Below are positions 1-10,974 of a stretch of DNA of 64,000 nucleotides, piece by piece. The DNA is taken from positions 62,001-126,000 of the forward strand of contig NZ_FNAR01000008.1 of NCBI RefSeq assembly GCF_900101985.1. The letters are read 5' to 3'. How positions within the stretch are numbered: position 1 is the stretch's first letter; the number at the start of each line of letters is the position of its first letter. Made by a program: the position numbers and the translations under genes. The DNA comes from Bhargavaea beijingensis. Lineage in GTDB: Bacteria > Bacillota > Bacilli > Bacillales_A > Planococcaceae. A model generated the notes under the pieces. That model did not search any database. It saw only the letters and a program-made list of their open reading frames with translations, and had not been told where the DNA came from.

Positions 1-921
1 GTGACGGAAATCCGGGTGGACGAAAAAGGCGCCGAGAACATCGGCAGAAAACCCGGGACATACATCACCCTTACCGCGCCGGGCCTGACTGCAGATGATT
101 CGCAGGGCTTCGTGGAACTGGAACAGCTCCTTGCCGACAAACTTAGAGAAATGCATGCACCGCTCGGACTGCCGGAAACCCCGAAAGTCCTTGTCGTCGG
201 ACTCGGCAACCGCTCGGTCACGCCGGACGCTGTCGGCCCGTATGCCATCGACCGCCTTCAGGAAGCCGTCCCGGCATTTTACTCGGAGGACCCCGGACTC
301 ATCGCCTATGCAGCAGGTGTGACCGGCCAGACAGGTTTCGAGACCAGTGATTTTGTGCATGCGCTGGCGGACAAAGTCAGTCCGGACCTGATCATTGTCA
401 TCGACGCCCTGGCTGCAAGGGACAGTACGAGGCTGTGCCGGACCATCCAGCTGACGGATACGGGCATCCATCCGGGGTCGGGCGTCGGCAACGAACGGAA
501 AGAAATCTCCAAGGAAGTGCTCGGAATCCCGGTGACCGCTATCGGCATTCCGACAGTTGTCGACGGGCCGGTCATGGTATCGGATGCCATTGAATCCGTG
601 TTCAACTATATCGCAGCAAAGATTGAAGAGAAAAATTCACCTTCGTCGGCGCTGGCCGTCACGCCCTGGCTTCATGACAAAACAAAAGGAACCGACAAAA
701 AGGTGTTAAAACCGATTTTCGGCGAATGGTCACAGTGGTCAAAGGAAGACAAGCAGCGGTTGTTCGAGGAGGTTCTTTCGTCCGACGAGCAAAGCATGTT
801 CGTCACACCAAAGGAGACCGATACGTGGATTCTGCAGTATGCAACGCTCGTATCATCAGGCGTGGTGAAGTGGCTGTCACCCGCAACGCCCGGTTCTGAA
901 TCCCCTGCTTCCGCCATATAG
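1..921 (+). CDS. gpr: Germination protease Gpr (5' end outside window)
   Basis: Gpr degrades the small acid-soluble DNA-binding proteins of the spore core during germination. The visible 306 residues hold the family core: a GLGN-x3-TPD-x2-GP motif near residue 66 and an IDALAAR motif near residue 134, which carry the aspartates conserved in this atypical aspartic protease family, followed by DTGIHPGSGVGN. Known Gpr proteins have about 60 more N-terminal residues, including the propeptide. The GTG at base 1 is therefore most likely an internal valine codon and the gene is cut by the window edge. spoIIP follows 22 bp downstream, as in Bacillus. Confidence 0.93.
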   Translation: MTEIRVDEKGAENIGRKPGTYITLTAPGLTADDSQGFVELEQLLADKLREMHAPLGLPETPKVLVVGLGNRSVTPDAVGPYAIDRLQEAVPAFYSEDPGLIAYAAGVTGQTGFETSDFVHALADKVSPDLIIVIDALAARDSTRLCRTIQLTDTGIHPGSGVGNERKEISKEVLGIPVTAIGIPTVVDGPVMVSDAIESVFNYIAAKIEEKNSPSSALAVTPWLHDKTKGTDKKVLKPIFGEWSQWSKEDKQRLFEEVLSSDEQSMFVTPKETDTWILQYATLVSSGVVKWLSPATPGSESPASAI

Positions 922-943
922 TGCGGGAGGGGGGATTCTTTTT

Positions 944-1762
944 ATGAAGAAAAAGTGGCAGTTCTATACATGGCTGATCCTATTCTTGTTCTTGATGCCG
1001 TTCATCACGGTCAAGATCCCCGGCCTGAACCCGGAAGTGCGGGAGGCCGTCCCTGAATCGGGCAGGCTCGTCTATGCCGCCAACCTGTTCGACTTCGAGG
1101 TGGAAGAGGACGGGGAGCCTGCTGAACCGGGCGGGACCGGACGGGCTCTGATGTACTTTACCCATTCCCACGAAGCGTTTGCGCCGATTCTGCAGGCAAA
1201 GGGAGGCAAGGCCGCCGTCTCGCACAGCAAGGAGAATATCATGAACCTCGGTGAGGCGTTTAATTCCCACTTTGGCATGAATGGGATTGAGCTTGACGTC
1301 CTGAACTATGACAATGCGGGCCAGATGAGCCAAAAAGGCGTCCCGCACAGCCGTGCCTATAAGGCGATCCGGCCCCAAGTGGCAAAGCAGATGGAGGCAG
1401 AAAAGTATGACCTTGTCCTGGATGTCCACCGGGATTCTCTCGGCAGAAACAAAACCACCCTGGATTATAAAGGCGGGCCGTATGCCAAAGTATATTTTGT
1501 CATAGGCGAGGATCATCGGGGCCACAAGGCCAATCGGCAGCTGGCAGAGAAGATCTCAGCGAGGATGAACGAACTGGTGCCCGGGATTTCCAAGGGGATC
1601 TTCAGAAAAAGCGGCCATGGCGTCGACGGCATTTATAACCAGGATCTCGGCCCGCATGTGTTGCTGATCGAGATGGGCGGGACGGAAAATACGGAAGAAG
1701 AGCTTAACCGAACTGCGGCGATTGTCGCAAAAGCTTCGGCAGAAGTGCTTGCAGGAAGATAA
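944..1762 (+). CDS. spoIIP: Stage II sporulation protein P, short form (spore-engulfment amidase)
   Basis: SpoIIP is a membrane-anchored peptidoglycan amidase/endopeptidase that works with SpoIID and SpoIIM to thin the septum and drive engulfment. The 272-residue product has one N-terminal membrane segment (about 8-24), then the SpoIIP domain. Putative zinc and catalytic residues lie in THSHE (73-77), DVHRDS (160-165) and IEMGG (242-246). The B. subtilis protein has about 400 residues; here nearly all of the spacer between membrane anchor and enzyme domain is missing. The start is an ATG behind a GGGAGGGGGG ribosome site. It lies 22 bp after gpr and may share its transcript. Confidence 0.9.
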   Translation: MKKKWQFYTWLILFLFLMPFITVKIPGLNPEVREAVPESGRLVYAANLFDFEVEEDGEPAEPGGTGRALMYFTHSHEAFAPILQAKGGKAAVSHSKENIMNLGEAFNSHFGMNGIELDVLNYDNAGQMSQKGVPHSRAYKAIRPQVAKQMEAEKYDLVLDVHRDSLGRNKTTLDYKGGPYAKVYFVIGEDHRGHKANRQLAEKISARMNELVPGISKGIFRKSGHGVDGIYNQDLGPHVLLIEMGGTENTEEELNRTAAIVAKASAEVLAGR

Positions 1763-1800
1763 CGGTCCGCAAAAACAATGATTTTCCCATAGGGCCCTAA

Positions 1801-1829
1801 TTGAATCATGTTTTGTCCACTGTTATAAT
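1801..1829 (+). promoter_or_regulatory. SigA-type promoter of lepA
   Basis: TTGAAT, 17-bp spacer, TATAAT; the -10 box lies 30 bp before the lepA ATG. It matches the vegetative consensus in spacing and in the -10. Confidence 0.75.
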
Positions 1830-1858
1830 TCAAACTAGTTTACAGAGGAGTGGACAAC

Positions 1859-3688
1859 ATGAATCGCGAAGAACGACTTGCACGTCGGGACCACATCCGG
1901 AATTTCTCGATCATCGCCCATATCGATCACGGAAAATCCACGCTGGCCGACCGGATATTGGAGAAAACGGAAACCCTGACATCACGGGAAATGAAAGAAC
2001 AGCTCCTTGACTCGATGGATCTCGAGCGTGAGCGGGGCATTACGATCAAACTGAATGCCATCCAGCTGAAATACAAGGCAAAAGACGGTGAAGAATATAT
2101 CCTTCACCTGATCGATACACCCGGACACGTCGATTTCACTTACGAAGTTTCACGGAGCCTTGCTGCGTGTGAGGGAGCCATCCTCGTCGTGGACGCGGCG
2201 CAGGGGATCGAAGCACAGACACTTGCGAACGTATACCTGGCACTCGACAATGACCTGGAGATTCTTCCTGTCATCAACAAAATCGACCTTCCGGCTGCCG
2301 ACCCTGACCGGGTCAAACAGGAAATCGAGGATGTCATCGGACTGGACGCTTCCGAAGCTGTCCACGCTTCGGCCAAGGCCGGAATCGGAATCGAGGATAT
2401 TCTCGAGCAGGTCGTGGAAAAAGTGCCTGCGCCGACCGGCGATCCGGATGCACCCCTGAAGGCCCTCATTTTCGACTCGCTTTATGACCAGTATCGCGGT
2501 GTCGTGACTTACATCAGGATCGTTGAAGGGACAGTCAGGCCCGGAGACAAGATCCGCATGATGGCGACCGGGAAGGAATTTGAAGTGGTCGAGGCTGGTG
2601 TGTTCACACCGGCTGCCACAAAACGCAATGAACTGACTGTCGGCGATGTCGGCTACCTCACTGCGTCTATTAAGAATGTAGCGGATACACGAGTGGGCGA
2701 CACCATTACCAGCGCCGCCAATCCGACGGATACGCCGCTATCCGGATACCGGAAACTCAACCCGATGGTATTTTGCGGTCTCTACCCGATTGATACAGCC
2801 AAGTACAACGACTTGCGCGAAGCACTTGAAAAGCTGGAACTGAATGACTCCGCTCTGACTTATGAGGCTGAAACGTCCCAGGCGCTCGGCTTCGGTTTCC
2901 GCTGCGGATTCCTCGGACTGCTTCATATGGAGATTATCCAGGAGCGGATTGAGCGCGAGTTCAAAATCGATCTCATCACCACTGCGCCAAGCGTGATTTA
3001 TGATGTCATCCTGACCGATGGGACCGTTCTGAAGGTGGACAACCCATCCCTGATGCCGGACCCACAGAAAATCGAAGAAGTTCAGGAGCCGTATGTCAAG
3101 GCATCGATCATGGTGCCGAACGACTATGTCGGGGCTGTCATGGAACTTTGCCAGCGGAAGCGCGGCCACTTTATCACGATGGATTATCTGGATTCCACAA
3201 GAGTCAACATCATCTATGAGATCCCGCTGTCCGAAATTGTCTATGACTTCTTTGATCAGCTCAAGTCCCATACGAAAGGGTATGCTTCGTTTGACTACGA
3301 ACTGATCGGATACCGCACGAGCAAACTCGTGAAAATGGATATTCTTCTGAACGCAGAGAAAGTGGATGCGCTCAGCTTTATCGTCCACCGCGATTTTTCA
3401 TACGAGCGGGGCAAAGCGATTGTCGAAAAGCTGAAGGAACTCATCCCGAGACAACAGTTTGAAGTGCCTGTCCAGGCGGCTATCGGAAACAAAATCGTCG
3501 CCCGCTCCACAATCAAGTCCATGGGCAAGAACGTACTTGCCAAATGTTACGGCGGCGACATCTCCCGGAAACGAAAGCTTTTGGAAAAGCAGAAAGCCGG
3601 GAAAAAGCGGATGAAGCAGGTCGGCTCCGTCGAAGTGCCGCAGGAAGCATTCATGGCCGTCCTCAGCATGGACGAGGACAAATCCTAA
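1859..3688 (+). CDS. lepA: Elongation factor 4 (LepA) GTPase
   Basis: LepA/EF4 is a ribosome-binding translational GTPase linked to back-translocation or initiation. The G1 loop AHIDHGKS is at residues 20-27, the G3 motif DTPGHVDF near 82-89 and NKIDL near 136. EF-G-like domains and the LepA-specific C-terminal domain follow, ending in a lysine/arginine-rich segment. I start at the ATG at 1859 (609 aa), 8 bp after AGAGGAG; a GTG at 1850 would sit inside that ribosome site. The gene has its own promoter and a hairpin terminator, so it is probably transcribed alone, with some read-through into hemW. Confidence 0.97.
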   Translation: MNREERLARRDHIRNFSIIAHIDHGKSTLADRILEKTETLTSREMKEQLLDSMDLERERGITIKLNAIQLKYKAKDGEEYILHLIDTPGHVDFTYEVSRSLAACEGAILVVDAAQGIEAQTLANVYLALDNDLEILPVINKIDLPAADPDRVKQEIEDVIGLDASEAVHASAKAGIGIEDILEQVVEKVPAPTGDPDAPLKALIFDSLYDQYRGVVTYIRIVEGTVRPGDKIRMMATGKEFEVVEAGVFTPAATKRNELTVGDVGYLTASIKNVADTRVGDTITSAANPTDTPLSGYRKLNPMVFCGLYPIDTAKYNDLREALEKLELNDSALTYEAETSQALGFGFRCGFLGLLHMEIIQERIEREFKIDLITTAPSVIYDVILTDGTVLKVDNPSLMPDPQKIEEVQEPYVKASIMVPNDYVGAVMELCQRKRGHFITMDYLDSTRVNIIYEIPLSEIVYDFFDQLKSHTKGYASFDYELIGYRTSKLVKMDILLNAEKVDALSFIVHRDFSYERGKAIVEKLKELIPRQQFEVPVQAAIGNKIVARSTIKSMGKNVLAKCYGGDISRKRKLLEKQKAGKKRMKQVGSVEVPQEAFMAVLSMDEDKS

Positions 3689-3695
3689 CACCGGA

Positions 3696-3720
3696 AAAGG
3701 AGGCGGCCGCCTCCTTTTTT
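3696..3720 (+). terminator. Terminator after lepA
   Basis: A perfect self-complementary GGAGGCGGCCGCCTCC followed by six T, 10 bp after the lepA stop. Confidence 0.8.
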
Positions 3721-3743
3721 CGCATGAAAGAAGGAAACACACA

Positions 3744-4883
3744 ATGACAGACGGTCTTTATATCCATATTCCCTTCTGCCACCAGATCTGCTTTTACTGT
3801 GACTTCAATAAAGTGTTTTTTAAAAACCAGCCGGTTGATGAATACATCGACTGCCTGGGAGAAGAACTAAGGATGATGCGCGGGGAAGGGCTGTTCGATG
3901 GCGGCGGGCCGCTTACGATCTTTATCGGCGGCGGAACACCGACCGCCCTTGAAGACAGGCAACTGGAAAAGTTATTCGCCCATATCCGCACTGCCGTGCC
4001 GACCGACCGCCTGATTGAGTTCTCCACCGAGGCCAATCCGGACGAGCTCACCCCGGACAAGCTGGCCATTCTTTGGGGAAATGGAGTCCGGCGGCTGAGC
4101 ATCGGGGTCCAGTCCTTTGACGCCGGGCTCCTGGAACGGCTTGGCCGCACTCACAGCCCGGATGACGCGGAACGGGTCGTGCGCCAAGCCCGTGATACAG
4201 GATTTGAAAATATCAGCATCGATCTGATGTACGGACTTCCCGAACAGACGATGCACCAATGGGAAACCACGCTCGACCGGGCACTATCATTCAGGCTTCC
4301 GCACTATTCCGCCTATTCTCTGATTGTCGAGCCGAAAACCATCTTCTATAACCTGATGAACAAAAATCAGTTGCCGCTCCCGGGAGAAGATCTGGAAGCG
4401 GGCATGTTCAACCGTCTGATGGAACGGATGGAGGAATCGGGGCTATGGCAATACGAGATCAGCAATTTTGCCACAGAAGGCTTTGAATCGGTCCATAACA
4501 AGCTCTATTGGCAAAATCGTTCTTACGCGGGTGCAGGTGCTGGAGCGCATGGTTATACAAGAGGCATCCGCTACTCCAATCATGGACCGCTGAAAAAATA
4601 CATGAGTGCGGTCAGCGAGGGACGCCGGCCGATTTTCGAGGAACACCGCGTGACTGCCGGTGAAGAGATGGAAGAGGAAATGTTTCTCGGGCTGCGAATG
4701 ACGGAAGGAGTCCGTTTCGACAGATTCAGGAAGCGGTTCGGCCTGGAGCTGAAAGAAGTCTATGGCACCCGGATCAGGGAGCTTTCAGAGAAGGGTTTGC
4801 TGGCATCGGACGGGGAATCGGTACGTCTTACCCAAAAAGGCATTTTCCTCGGCAATGAAGTATTTCAGGAGTTCCTGGTATAG
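3744..4883 (+). CDS. hemW: Heme chaperone HemW (radical SAM, formerly HemN-like)
   Basis: A radical SAM protein of the HemW branch, which delivers heme rather than oxidising coproporphyrinogen. The cluster motif CxxxCxxC is at Cys12, Cys16 and Cys19 (CHQICFYC). The SAM-binding GGGTPTAL motif follows near residue 62, and the HemN C-terminal domain makes up the last third. Its 379 residues fit HemW; true HemN is longer with a different N-terminus. The lepA-hemW-hrcA order is the usual one in Bacillales. HemW versus the old name HemN is decided from family knowledge of the CxxxCxxC spacing and of this locus. Confidence 0.92.
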   Translation: MTDGLYIHIPFCHQICFYCDFNKVFFKNQPVDEYIDCLGEELRMMRGEGLFDGGGPLTIFIGGGTPTALEDRQLEKLFAHIRTAVPTDRLIEFSTEANPDELTPDKLAILWGNGVRRLSIGVQSFDAGLLERLGRTHSPDDAERVVRQARDTGFENISIDLMYGLPEQTMHQWETTLDRALSFRLPHYSAYSLIVEPKTIFYNLMNKNQLPLPGEDLEAGMFNRLMERMEESGLWQYEISNFATEGFESVHNKLYWQNRSYAGAGAGAHGYTRGIRYSNHGPLKKYMSAVSEGRRPIFEEHRVTAGEEMEEEMFLGLRMTEGVRFDRFRKRFGLELKEVYGTRIRELSEKGLLASDGESVRLTQKGIFLGNEVFQEFLV

Positions 4884-4895
4884 CGGACAGTTTGA

Positions 4896-4924
4896 TTGAC
4901 GGGCGGAACGGCTTTTGATAAATT
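4896..4924 (+). promoter_or_regulatory. SigA-type promoter of the hrcA-grpE-dnaK operon
   Basis: TTGACG, 17-bp spacer, TAAATT, ending 11 bp before the CIRCE element. That is the normal arrangement for an HrcA-repressed heat-shock promoter. Confidence 0.7.
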
Positions 4925-4935
4925 GGGTATAGATA

Positions 4936-4962
4936 TTAGCACTCATTCTAAAGGAGTGCTAA
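4936..4962 (+). promoter_or_regulatory. CIRCE operator (HrcA binding site)
   Basis: A perfect inverted repeat, TTAGCACTC - 9 bp - GAGTGCTAA, identical to the CIRCE consensus. It lies between the promoter and the hrcA start, so HrcA is expected to repress its own operon. Confidence 0.97.
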
Positions 4963-4976
4963 CAGAGGTGATGATC

Positions 4977-6005
4977 ATGCTGACAGAGCGTCAATTGCAT
5001 ATATTGCAAGCGATCGTCGACGGGTTTATCCGGTCGGCCCAGCCTGTCGGATCGCGCCAACTATCCAAACATGAAGCGGTTCCGTTTAGCGCGGCAACCA
5101 TCCGGAACGACATGGCGGACCTGGAAGAAATGGGTCTTCTTGAAAAGACACATACTTCTTCGGGGAGGGTGCCTTCCGAAAAAGGCTACCGTTTTTATGT
5201 GGACCATCTGCTGAGGACCAAAAGCCTGGAAAGAAATGATCTTGAAAGGATTCGGTCAATATTCGGGGATCGGCTTCTGGAGACCGAACTGATCATCCGG
5301 AAAACAGCGGATATTCTGTCCGAGTTGACCAGCTATACATCGATCCTGTTAGGACCGGATGTCGGCCAGCATAAGGTGAAGAGGTTCCAGATTATCCCGC
5401 TGAGCGACGATTATGCGGTTGCCATCATTGTCACCGACGGTGGCCATGTCGAACACCGGAACTTCCATATTCCGGAGGATATCCATCCGTCCGACATCGA
5501 ACGGATGGTGAACATCCTCAATGAGCATCTGGTCGGCGTTTCGCTCCACGAAATCGACAGGCGGATGCAGACCGAAATCTCAGGCATCCTCAGCCGCCAT
5601 GTCGGCCGTTACGGTGACTTGTTCAGGTCATTCCGTGAGTCGCTCAGTGCCGGCAATGAGGAAGATCGCCTGTTTTTCGGCGGTCGCATGAATATGCTGA
5701 CTCAGCCGGAATTCAACGACCCGGAAAAAGCGCGCCAGGTCATGCACTACATGGAGGACGCGCCGCTCGCGGCGCTTCTCTTCGGTCTTGGCGATGACGG
5801 GATCCATATCCGGATCGGATCGGAAAACGGCCACTTTGCCATGGAAGATTGCAGTGTGATCACTGCTTCTTATACAGCGGGAGAGGGAAGAAAGGGTGCG
5901 ATCGCCATCGTCGGTCCGACCCGGATGGACTATGCGAGGGTCGTGTCCGTGCTTGACTACATGAGCCGCGGCCTCTCCCGTGAACTGGGCCGGCATCTCA
6001 AGTGA
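4977..6005 (+). CDS. hrcA: Heat-inducible transcription repressor HrcA
   Basis: HrcA binds CIRCE and represses the chaperone genes; its activity depends on GroEL. The protein starts MLTERQLHILQ with a winged-helix domain (about 1-70) that contains the conserved stretch ATIRNDMADLEEMG. The family's SSGRVPSEKGYRFYVD motif is near residues 68-84, and a GAF-like dimerisation region follows. I chose the ATG at 4977 (342 aa), 6 bp after AGAGGTG. This matches the usual HrcA N-terminus and puts CIRCE upstream of the gene; longer in-frame starts would run through CIRCE. Confidence 0.96.
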   Translation: MLTERQLHILQAIVDGFIRSAQPVGSRQLSKHEAVPFSAATIRNDMADLEEMGLLEKTHTSSGRVPSEKGYRFYVDHLLRTKSLERNDLERIRSIFGDRLLETELIIRKTADILSELTSYTSILLGPDVGQHKVKRFQIIPLSDDYAVAIIVTDGGHVEHRNFHIPEDIHPSDIERMVNILNEHLVGVSLHEIDRRMQTEISGILSRHVGRYGDLFRSFRESLSAGNEEDRLFFGGRMNMLTQPEFNDPEKARQVMHYMEDAPLAALLFGLGDDGIHIRIGSENGHFAMEDCSVITASYTAGEGRKGAIAIVGPTRMDYARVVSVLDYMSRGLSRELGRHLK

Positions 6006-6065
6006 TGCCTGCCCGGTCAAAATCACAACGGATAGTTAGTATGAAAGTTTGGAGGAGAATGACTC

Positions 6066-6671
6066 GTGTCCAAGGATGAAAACAAAGAGTTGAATGAGGA
6101 AACCGTCAAGACGGCGGCGGTCGAAGGGGACAACCAGACCGAAGAAGCGAGCACTTCGGCGTCCGCTGCTGATGAAGCAGCAGAAAACACGGACAGCGGG
6201 GAAGCCGAGACCGATTCCTGCGGCACCCGCATTGCCGAATTGGAAGAGGAACTGGAGCGTAAAGAAGACAAGTATCTTCGCCTGCTATCGGATTTCGAGA
6301 ATTTCAAACGCCGGTCGGCTGCGGATATGCAGGCTGCCGAGAAGTACCGTTCGCAGCGGCTGATGCTCGAACTGCTTCCTGTCCTGGACAACTTCGGACG
6401 CGCGTTTGATGCGGAAGTAACCTCCGAAGATGCGCTTGCCCTCAAAAAAGGCATGGAGATGATCTACCAGTCATTCCGTTCCGCCATGGAAAAGGAAGGG
6501 CTCGAAGAAATCGGGGCGGAGGGCAAGGAGTTCGACCCGAACTACCACCATGCCGTCATGCAGGGCCAGGACGACTCCAAGCCGTCCAATACCGTTTTGG
6601 AGGAGCTCCAGAAGGGGTATATGCTGAAGGATCGGATTCTGCGTCCTTCAATGGTGAAAGTCAACGAATAA
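6066..6671 (+). CDS. grpE: Nucleotide exchange factor GrpE
   Basis: GrpE releases ADP from DnaK. The 201-residue protein has an acidic, low-complexity N-terminus (about 1-55), a long coiled-coil region with the typical LRLLSDFENFKRRS segment, and the C-terminal beta domain ending in LRPSMVKV. It starts at a GTG 8 bp after GGAGGAG; an ATG at 6059 is in another frame. It lies 60 bp after hrcA and 49 bp before dnaK, without a terminator between them, so it belongs to the CIRCE-controlled operon. Confidence 0.96.
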   Translation: MSKDENKELNEETVKTAAVEGDNQTEEASTSASAADEAAENTDSGEAETDSCGTRIAELEEELERKEDKYLRLLSDFENFKRRSAADMQAAEKYRSQRLMLELLPVLDNFGRAFDAEVTSEDALALKKGMEMIYQSFRSAMEKEGLEEIGAEGKEFDPNYHHAVMQGQDDSKPSNTVLEELQKGYMLKDRILRPSMVKVNE

Positions 6672-6708
6672 ACAACTTGCATAATGCTTCATGATGCATT
6701 GATTTTAG

Positions 6709-8556
<1,848 letters not shown>

Positions 8557-8568
8557 TCCGCCCTCGGA

Positions 8569-8601
8569 AAAGCCAAAGTCGGTGTTTCGGCTTTGGCTTT
8601 T
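8569..8601 (+). terminator. Terminator after dnaK
   Basis: AAAGCCAAAG pairs with CTTTGGCTTT across a 12-nt loop, with a T run on the 3' side, 12 bp after the dnaK stop. It separates dnaJ from the HrcA operon. Confidence 0.8.
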
Positions 8602-8663
8602 CTACTGTTTAAAAGCGGGCAGCCGATTCTTGCGTGGCATGAATGCAAGCTCCCGCCGTGTTT

Positions 8664-8692
8664 TTGAAAGACCTTTTACCGCATGGTACAAT
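8664..8692 (+). promoter_or_regulatory. SigA-type promoter of dnaJ
   Basis: TTGAAA, 17-bp spacer, TACAAT, between the dnaK terminator and dnaJ. It gives a leader of about 160 nt before the dnaJ ATG, and no CIRCE is seen next to it. The rest of the 302-bp dnaK-dnaJ gap holds only the terminator, this leader and a short tandem repeat. Confidence 0.75.
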
Positions 8693-8820
8693 GATTCTCA
8701 TGCAAGCGAGTCAGGAGTCGGGCTTCTCCTGAACTTGCGACTGCGGAGAGCGCCGACAACCTATGCAGGGGTTCTGCGAATCAGGAATAATCCAGCGTAG
8801 ACATCTATTTCTACGTTTGT

Positions 8821-8846
8821 CTATGTTTAAAGGCTATGTTTAAAGG
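8821..8846 (+). repeat. Exact tandem duplication of a 13-mer before dnaJ
   Basis: CTATGTTTAAAGG occurs twice back to back. The second copy supplies the AAAGGAG ribosome site of dnaJ. Each copy also contains an ATG: the first opens a 6-codon frame, the second an 8-codon frame whose TGA overlaps the dnaJ ATG. Confidence 0.9.
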
Positions 8847-8858
8847 AGCAGTGAGACT

Positions 8859-9983
8859 ATGAGCAAGCGTGATTACTATGACGTACTTGGTGTCACGAAA
8901 TCTGCAAGCAAAGATGAAATCAAGAAAGCGTACAGGAAACTGTCGAAGCAATATCACCCGGACCTGAACAAAGAGGAAGGGTCTGACGAGAAATTCAAAG
9001 AAATCGCTGAAGCTTATGAAATTCTGAGTGACGATGCCAAGCGGGCCCGCTATGACCAGTTCGGCCATGCCGATGCGGCAGGCGGATTTGGCGGGGGAGG
9101 ATTCGGCGGCGGTGCTGCAGGATTCGACTTTGACGATATTCTGAACACCTTCTTTGGAGGAGGCGGCAGGCGGCGCGATCCGAATGCGCCTCGCCAGGGG
9201 GCGGACCTTTCGTATACGATGACCATTGATTTTATGGATGCCGTTTTCGGCAAAGAAACAGAAATTGATGTCAACAAAGAAGAAACCTGCGATACATGCG
9301 GCGGTGATGGAGCCAAGCCGGGAACGAGCGTAAACACCTGCGCGGAGTGCGGAGGATCGGGACAGGTAAGCGTTGCTCAGACCACGCCGTTCGGTCAGAT
9401 GGTCAACCGCCGCCCTTGTCCGACCTGCCAGGGAACAGGCAAGATCATTCCGGAGAAATGTTCCGAATGCCACGGGGCGGGACGCGTCACCAAACGCAAA
9501 CGTATCAAAATCACCATTCCTGCAGGCGTTGAGGACGGACAGCAGCTCCGTGTTGCCGGACAAGGCGAACCCGGTGCAAACGGCGGTCCTCCGGGAGACC
9601 TGTATGTGGAATTCCGTGTACGGCCGCATGAGCGCTTTATCCGTGAAGAGGACGATATCATCCTGGAGCTGCGTGTCAACTTTGCACAGGCGGCCCTTGG
9701 AGACGAAGTGGAGGTCCCGACTGTTCACGGAAAGGTCAAGCTGAAGATACCGGCGGGAACACAGACGGGTACAACATTCCGCCTGAAGGGCAAAGGGGTG
9801 CCGAACGTACATGGTTACGGCACGGGCGACCAGCACGTCGTCATCAAGCTCGTCACACCGACGAAGATGACAGAAAAGCAGAAGCAGCTGATGCGGGACT
9901 TTGCCGCTGTCAGCGGAGACGTTCCGGACGAATACCAGAGTTCGCTGTTTGATCGTCTGAAGCGGACATTCAAGGGCGACTGA
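8859..9983 (+). CDS. dnaJ: Chaperone DnaJ (Hsp40)
   Basis: The DnaK co-chaperone, type I architecture, 374 residues. The J domain has HPD at residues 33-35. A Gly/Phe-rich linker covers about 70-105. Four CxxCxGxG zinc repeats follow ([32 protein letters not shown]), then the C-terminal substrate domains. The ATG is 10 bp after AAAGGAG. Unlike in B. subtilis, dnaJ is cut off from dnaK by a terminator and has its own promoter, so heat control by HrcA is not evident. prmA follows after 16 bp. Confidence 0.97.
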   Translation: MSKRDYYDVLGVTKSASKDEIKKAYRKLSKQYHPDLNKEEGSDEKFKEIAEAYEILSDDAKRARYDQFGHADAAGGFGGGGFGGGAAGFDFDDILNTFFGGGGRRRDPNAPRQGADLSYTMTIDFMDAVFGKETEIDVNKEETCDTCGGDGAKPGTSVNTCAECGGSGQVSVAQTTPFGQMVNRRPCPTCQGTGKIIPEKCSECHGAGRVTKRKRIKITIPAGVEDGQQLRVAGQGEPGANGGPPGDLYVEFRVRPHERFIREEDDIILELRVNFAQAALGDEVEVPTVHGKVKLKIPAGTQTGTTFRLKGKGVPNVHGYGTGDQHVVIKLVTPTKMTEKQKQLMRDFAAVSGDVPDEYQSSLFDRLKRTFKGD

Positions 9984-9999
9984 AAGGGCTGATTGTTAC

Positions 10000-10974
10000 A
10001 TGAAATGGGCGGAAATCGCGGTGCACACTTCGAACGAGGCAGTTGATGCCGTATCGAATCTCCTTTATGAGGCAGGTGCGAGCGGAGTCGTGATCGAAGA
10101 CTCCCGTGAACCTGATCTCGAGCATGACACACGGTTCGGAGAACTGTATGAACTGGATAGGGCAGACTATCCGTCTGAAGGGGCCATCGTAAAGGCGTAC
10201 CTGCCGGTGAACAGCTTCCTCCCCGAAACGGTGAACGAGCTGAAAAACGAAATTTCCAATCTGGTGTCTTTCGGTCTCGATATCGGACCCAACTCCGTTA
10301 CCCAGTCAGAAGTGGATGAAGAGGACTGGTCGACCGCCTGGAAGGACTACTACCACCCGGTCAAAATCTCAAAACGGTTCACGATCGTGCCGACTTGGGA
10401 AGACTATGAGCGGCTGAGCACCGATGAGCTGATCATCGAACTGGACCCGGGCATGGCATTCGGCACAGGCACACACCCCACGACGGTCATGTGCCTGCAG
10501 GCGCTTGAAAAGACGGTTAATAATGGGGATGAAGTCGTTGATATCGGCACCGGTTCTGGCGTCCTGTCGATCGGAGCTGCGCTGCTCGGAGCCGGCCGGG
10601 TCACAGCGCTTGACTTGGACGAAGTGGCCGTAGAGTCAGCCCGCCAGAATGCTGAGCTTAACGGGCTGGCCGGACAGATCAATGTCCGTCAGGGAAATCT
10701 GCTGGATGTTTATGACGGTATACCTGATGTGGCGGTTGCGAATATCCTTGCGGAAGTGATTGTCACTTTCACGGATGAAGCGTACCGTGTGCTGAAACCG
10801 GGAGGCCTGTTCATCACCTCCGGTATCATCGCCCAGAAAAAGGACGAAGTGAAGGATGCGCTGGCAGCTTCCGGCTTCCGTATTGAGGAAGTGATGGTGA
10901 TGGAAGACTGGACCGCCATCATCGCACGCAAACCGGAAGCGGGTGGGACGGATGCAGAGATACTTTCTAAATGA
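10000..10974 (+). CDS. prmA: Ribosomal protein L11 methyltransferase PrmA
   Basis: A SAM-dependent enzyme that methylates ribosomal protein L11. The N-terminal substrate-recognition domain begins MKWAEIAVHTSNEAV. The class I methyltransferase fold has motif I VVDIGTGSGVLSIGAALLGA near residue 178 and the NILAEVI catalytic-loop region near 247. Its 324 residues are slightly longer than the usual 310-315, because of a short C-terminal extension that overlaps rsmE. The dnaJ-prmA-rsmE-mtaB order is standard for Bacillales and the tight spacing suggests one transcript. Confidence 0.95.
   Translation: MKWAEIAVHTSNEAVDAVSNLLYEAGASGVVIEDSREPDLEHDTRFGELYELDRADYPSEGAIVKAYLPVNSFLPETVNELKNEISNLVSFGLDIGPNSVTQSEVDEEDWSTAWKDYYHPVKISKRFTIVPTWEDYERLSTDELIIELDPGMAFGTGTHPTTVMCLQALEKTVNNGDEVVDIGTGSGVLSIGAALLGAGRVTALDLDEVAVESARQNAELNGLAGQINVRQGNLLDVYDGIPDVAVANILAEVIVTFTDEAYRVLKPGGLFITSGIIAQKKDEVKDALAASGFRIEEVMVMEDWTAIIARKPEAGGTDAEILSK

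Noticed and set aside
1-3. GTG at base 1 as a true start of gpr
   Set aside because: Known Gpr proteins have about 60 further N-terminal residues; the codon is most likely an internal Val cut by the window.
8811-9836. Open frame of 341 codons antisense to dnaJ
   Set aside because: dnaJ is complete with all zinc repeats; the antisense frame has no recognisable domain.
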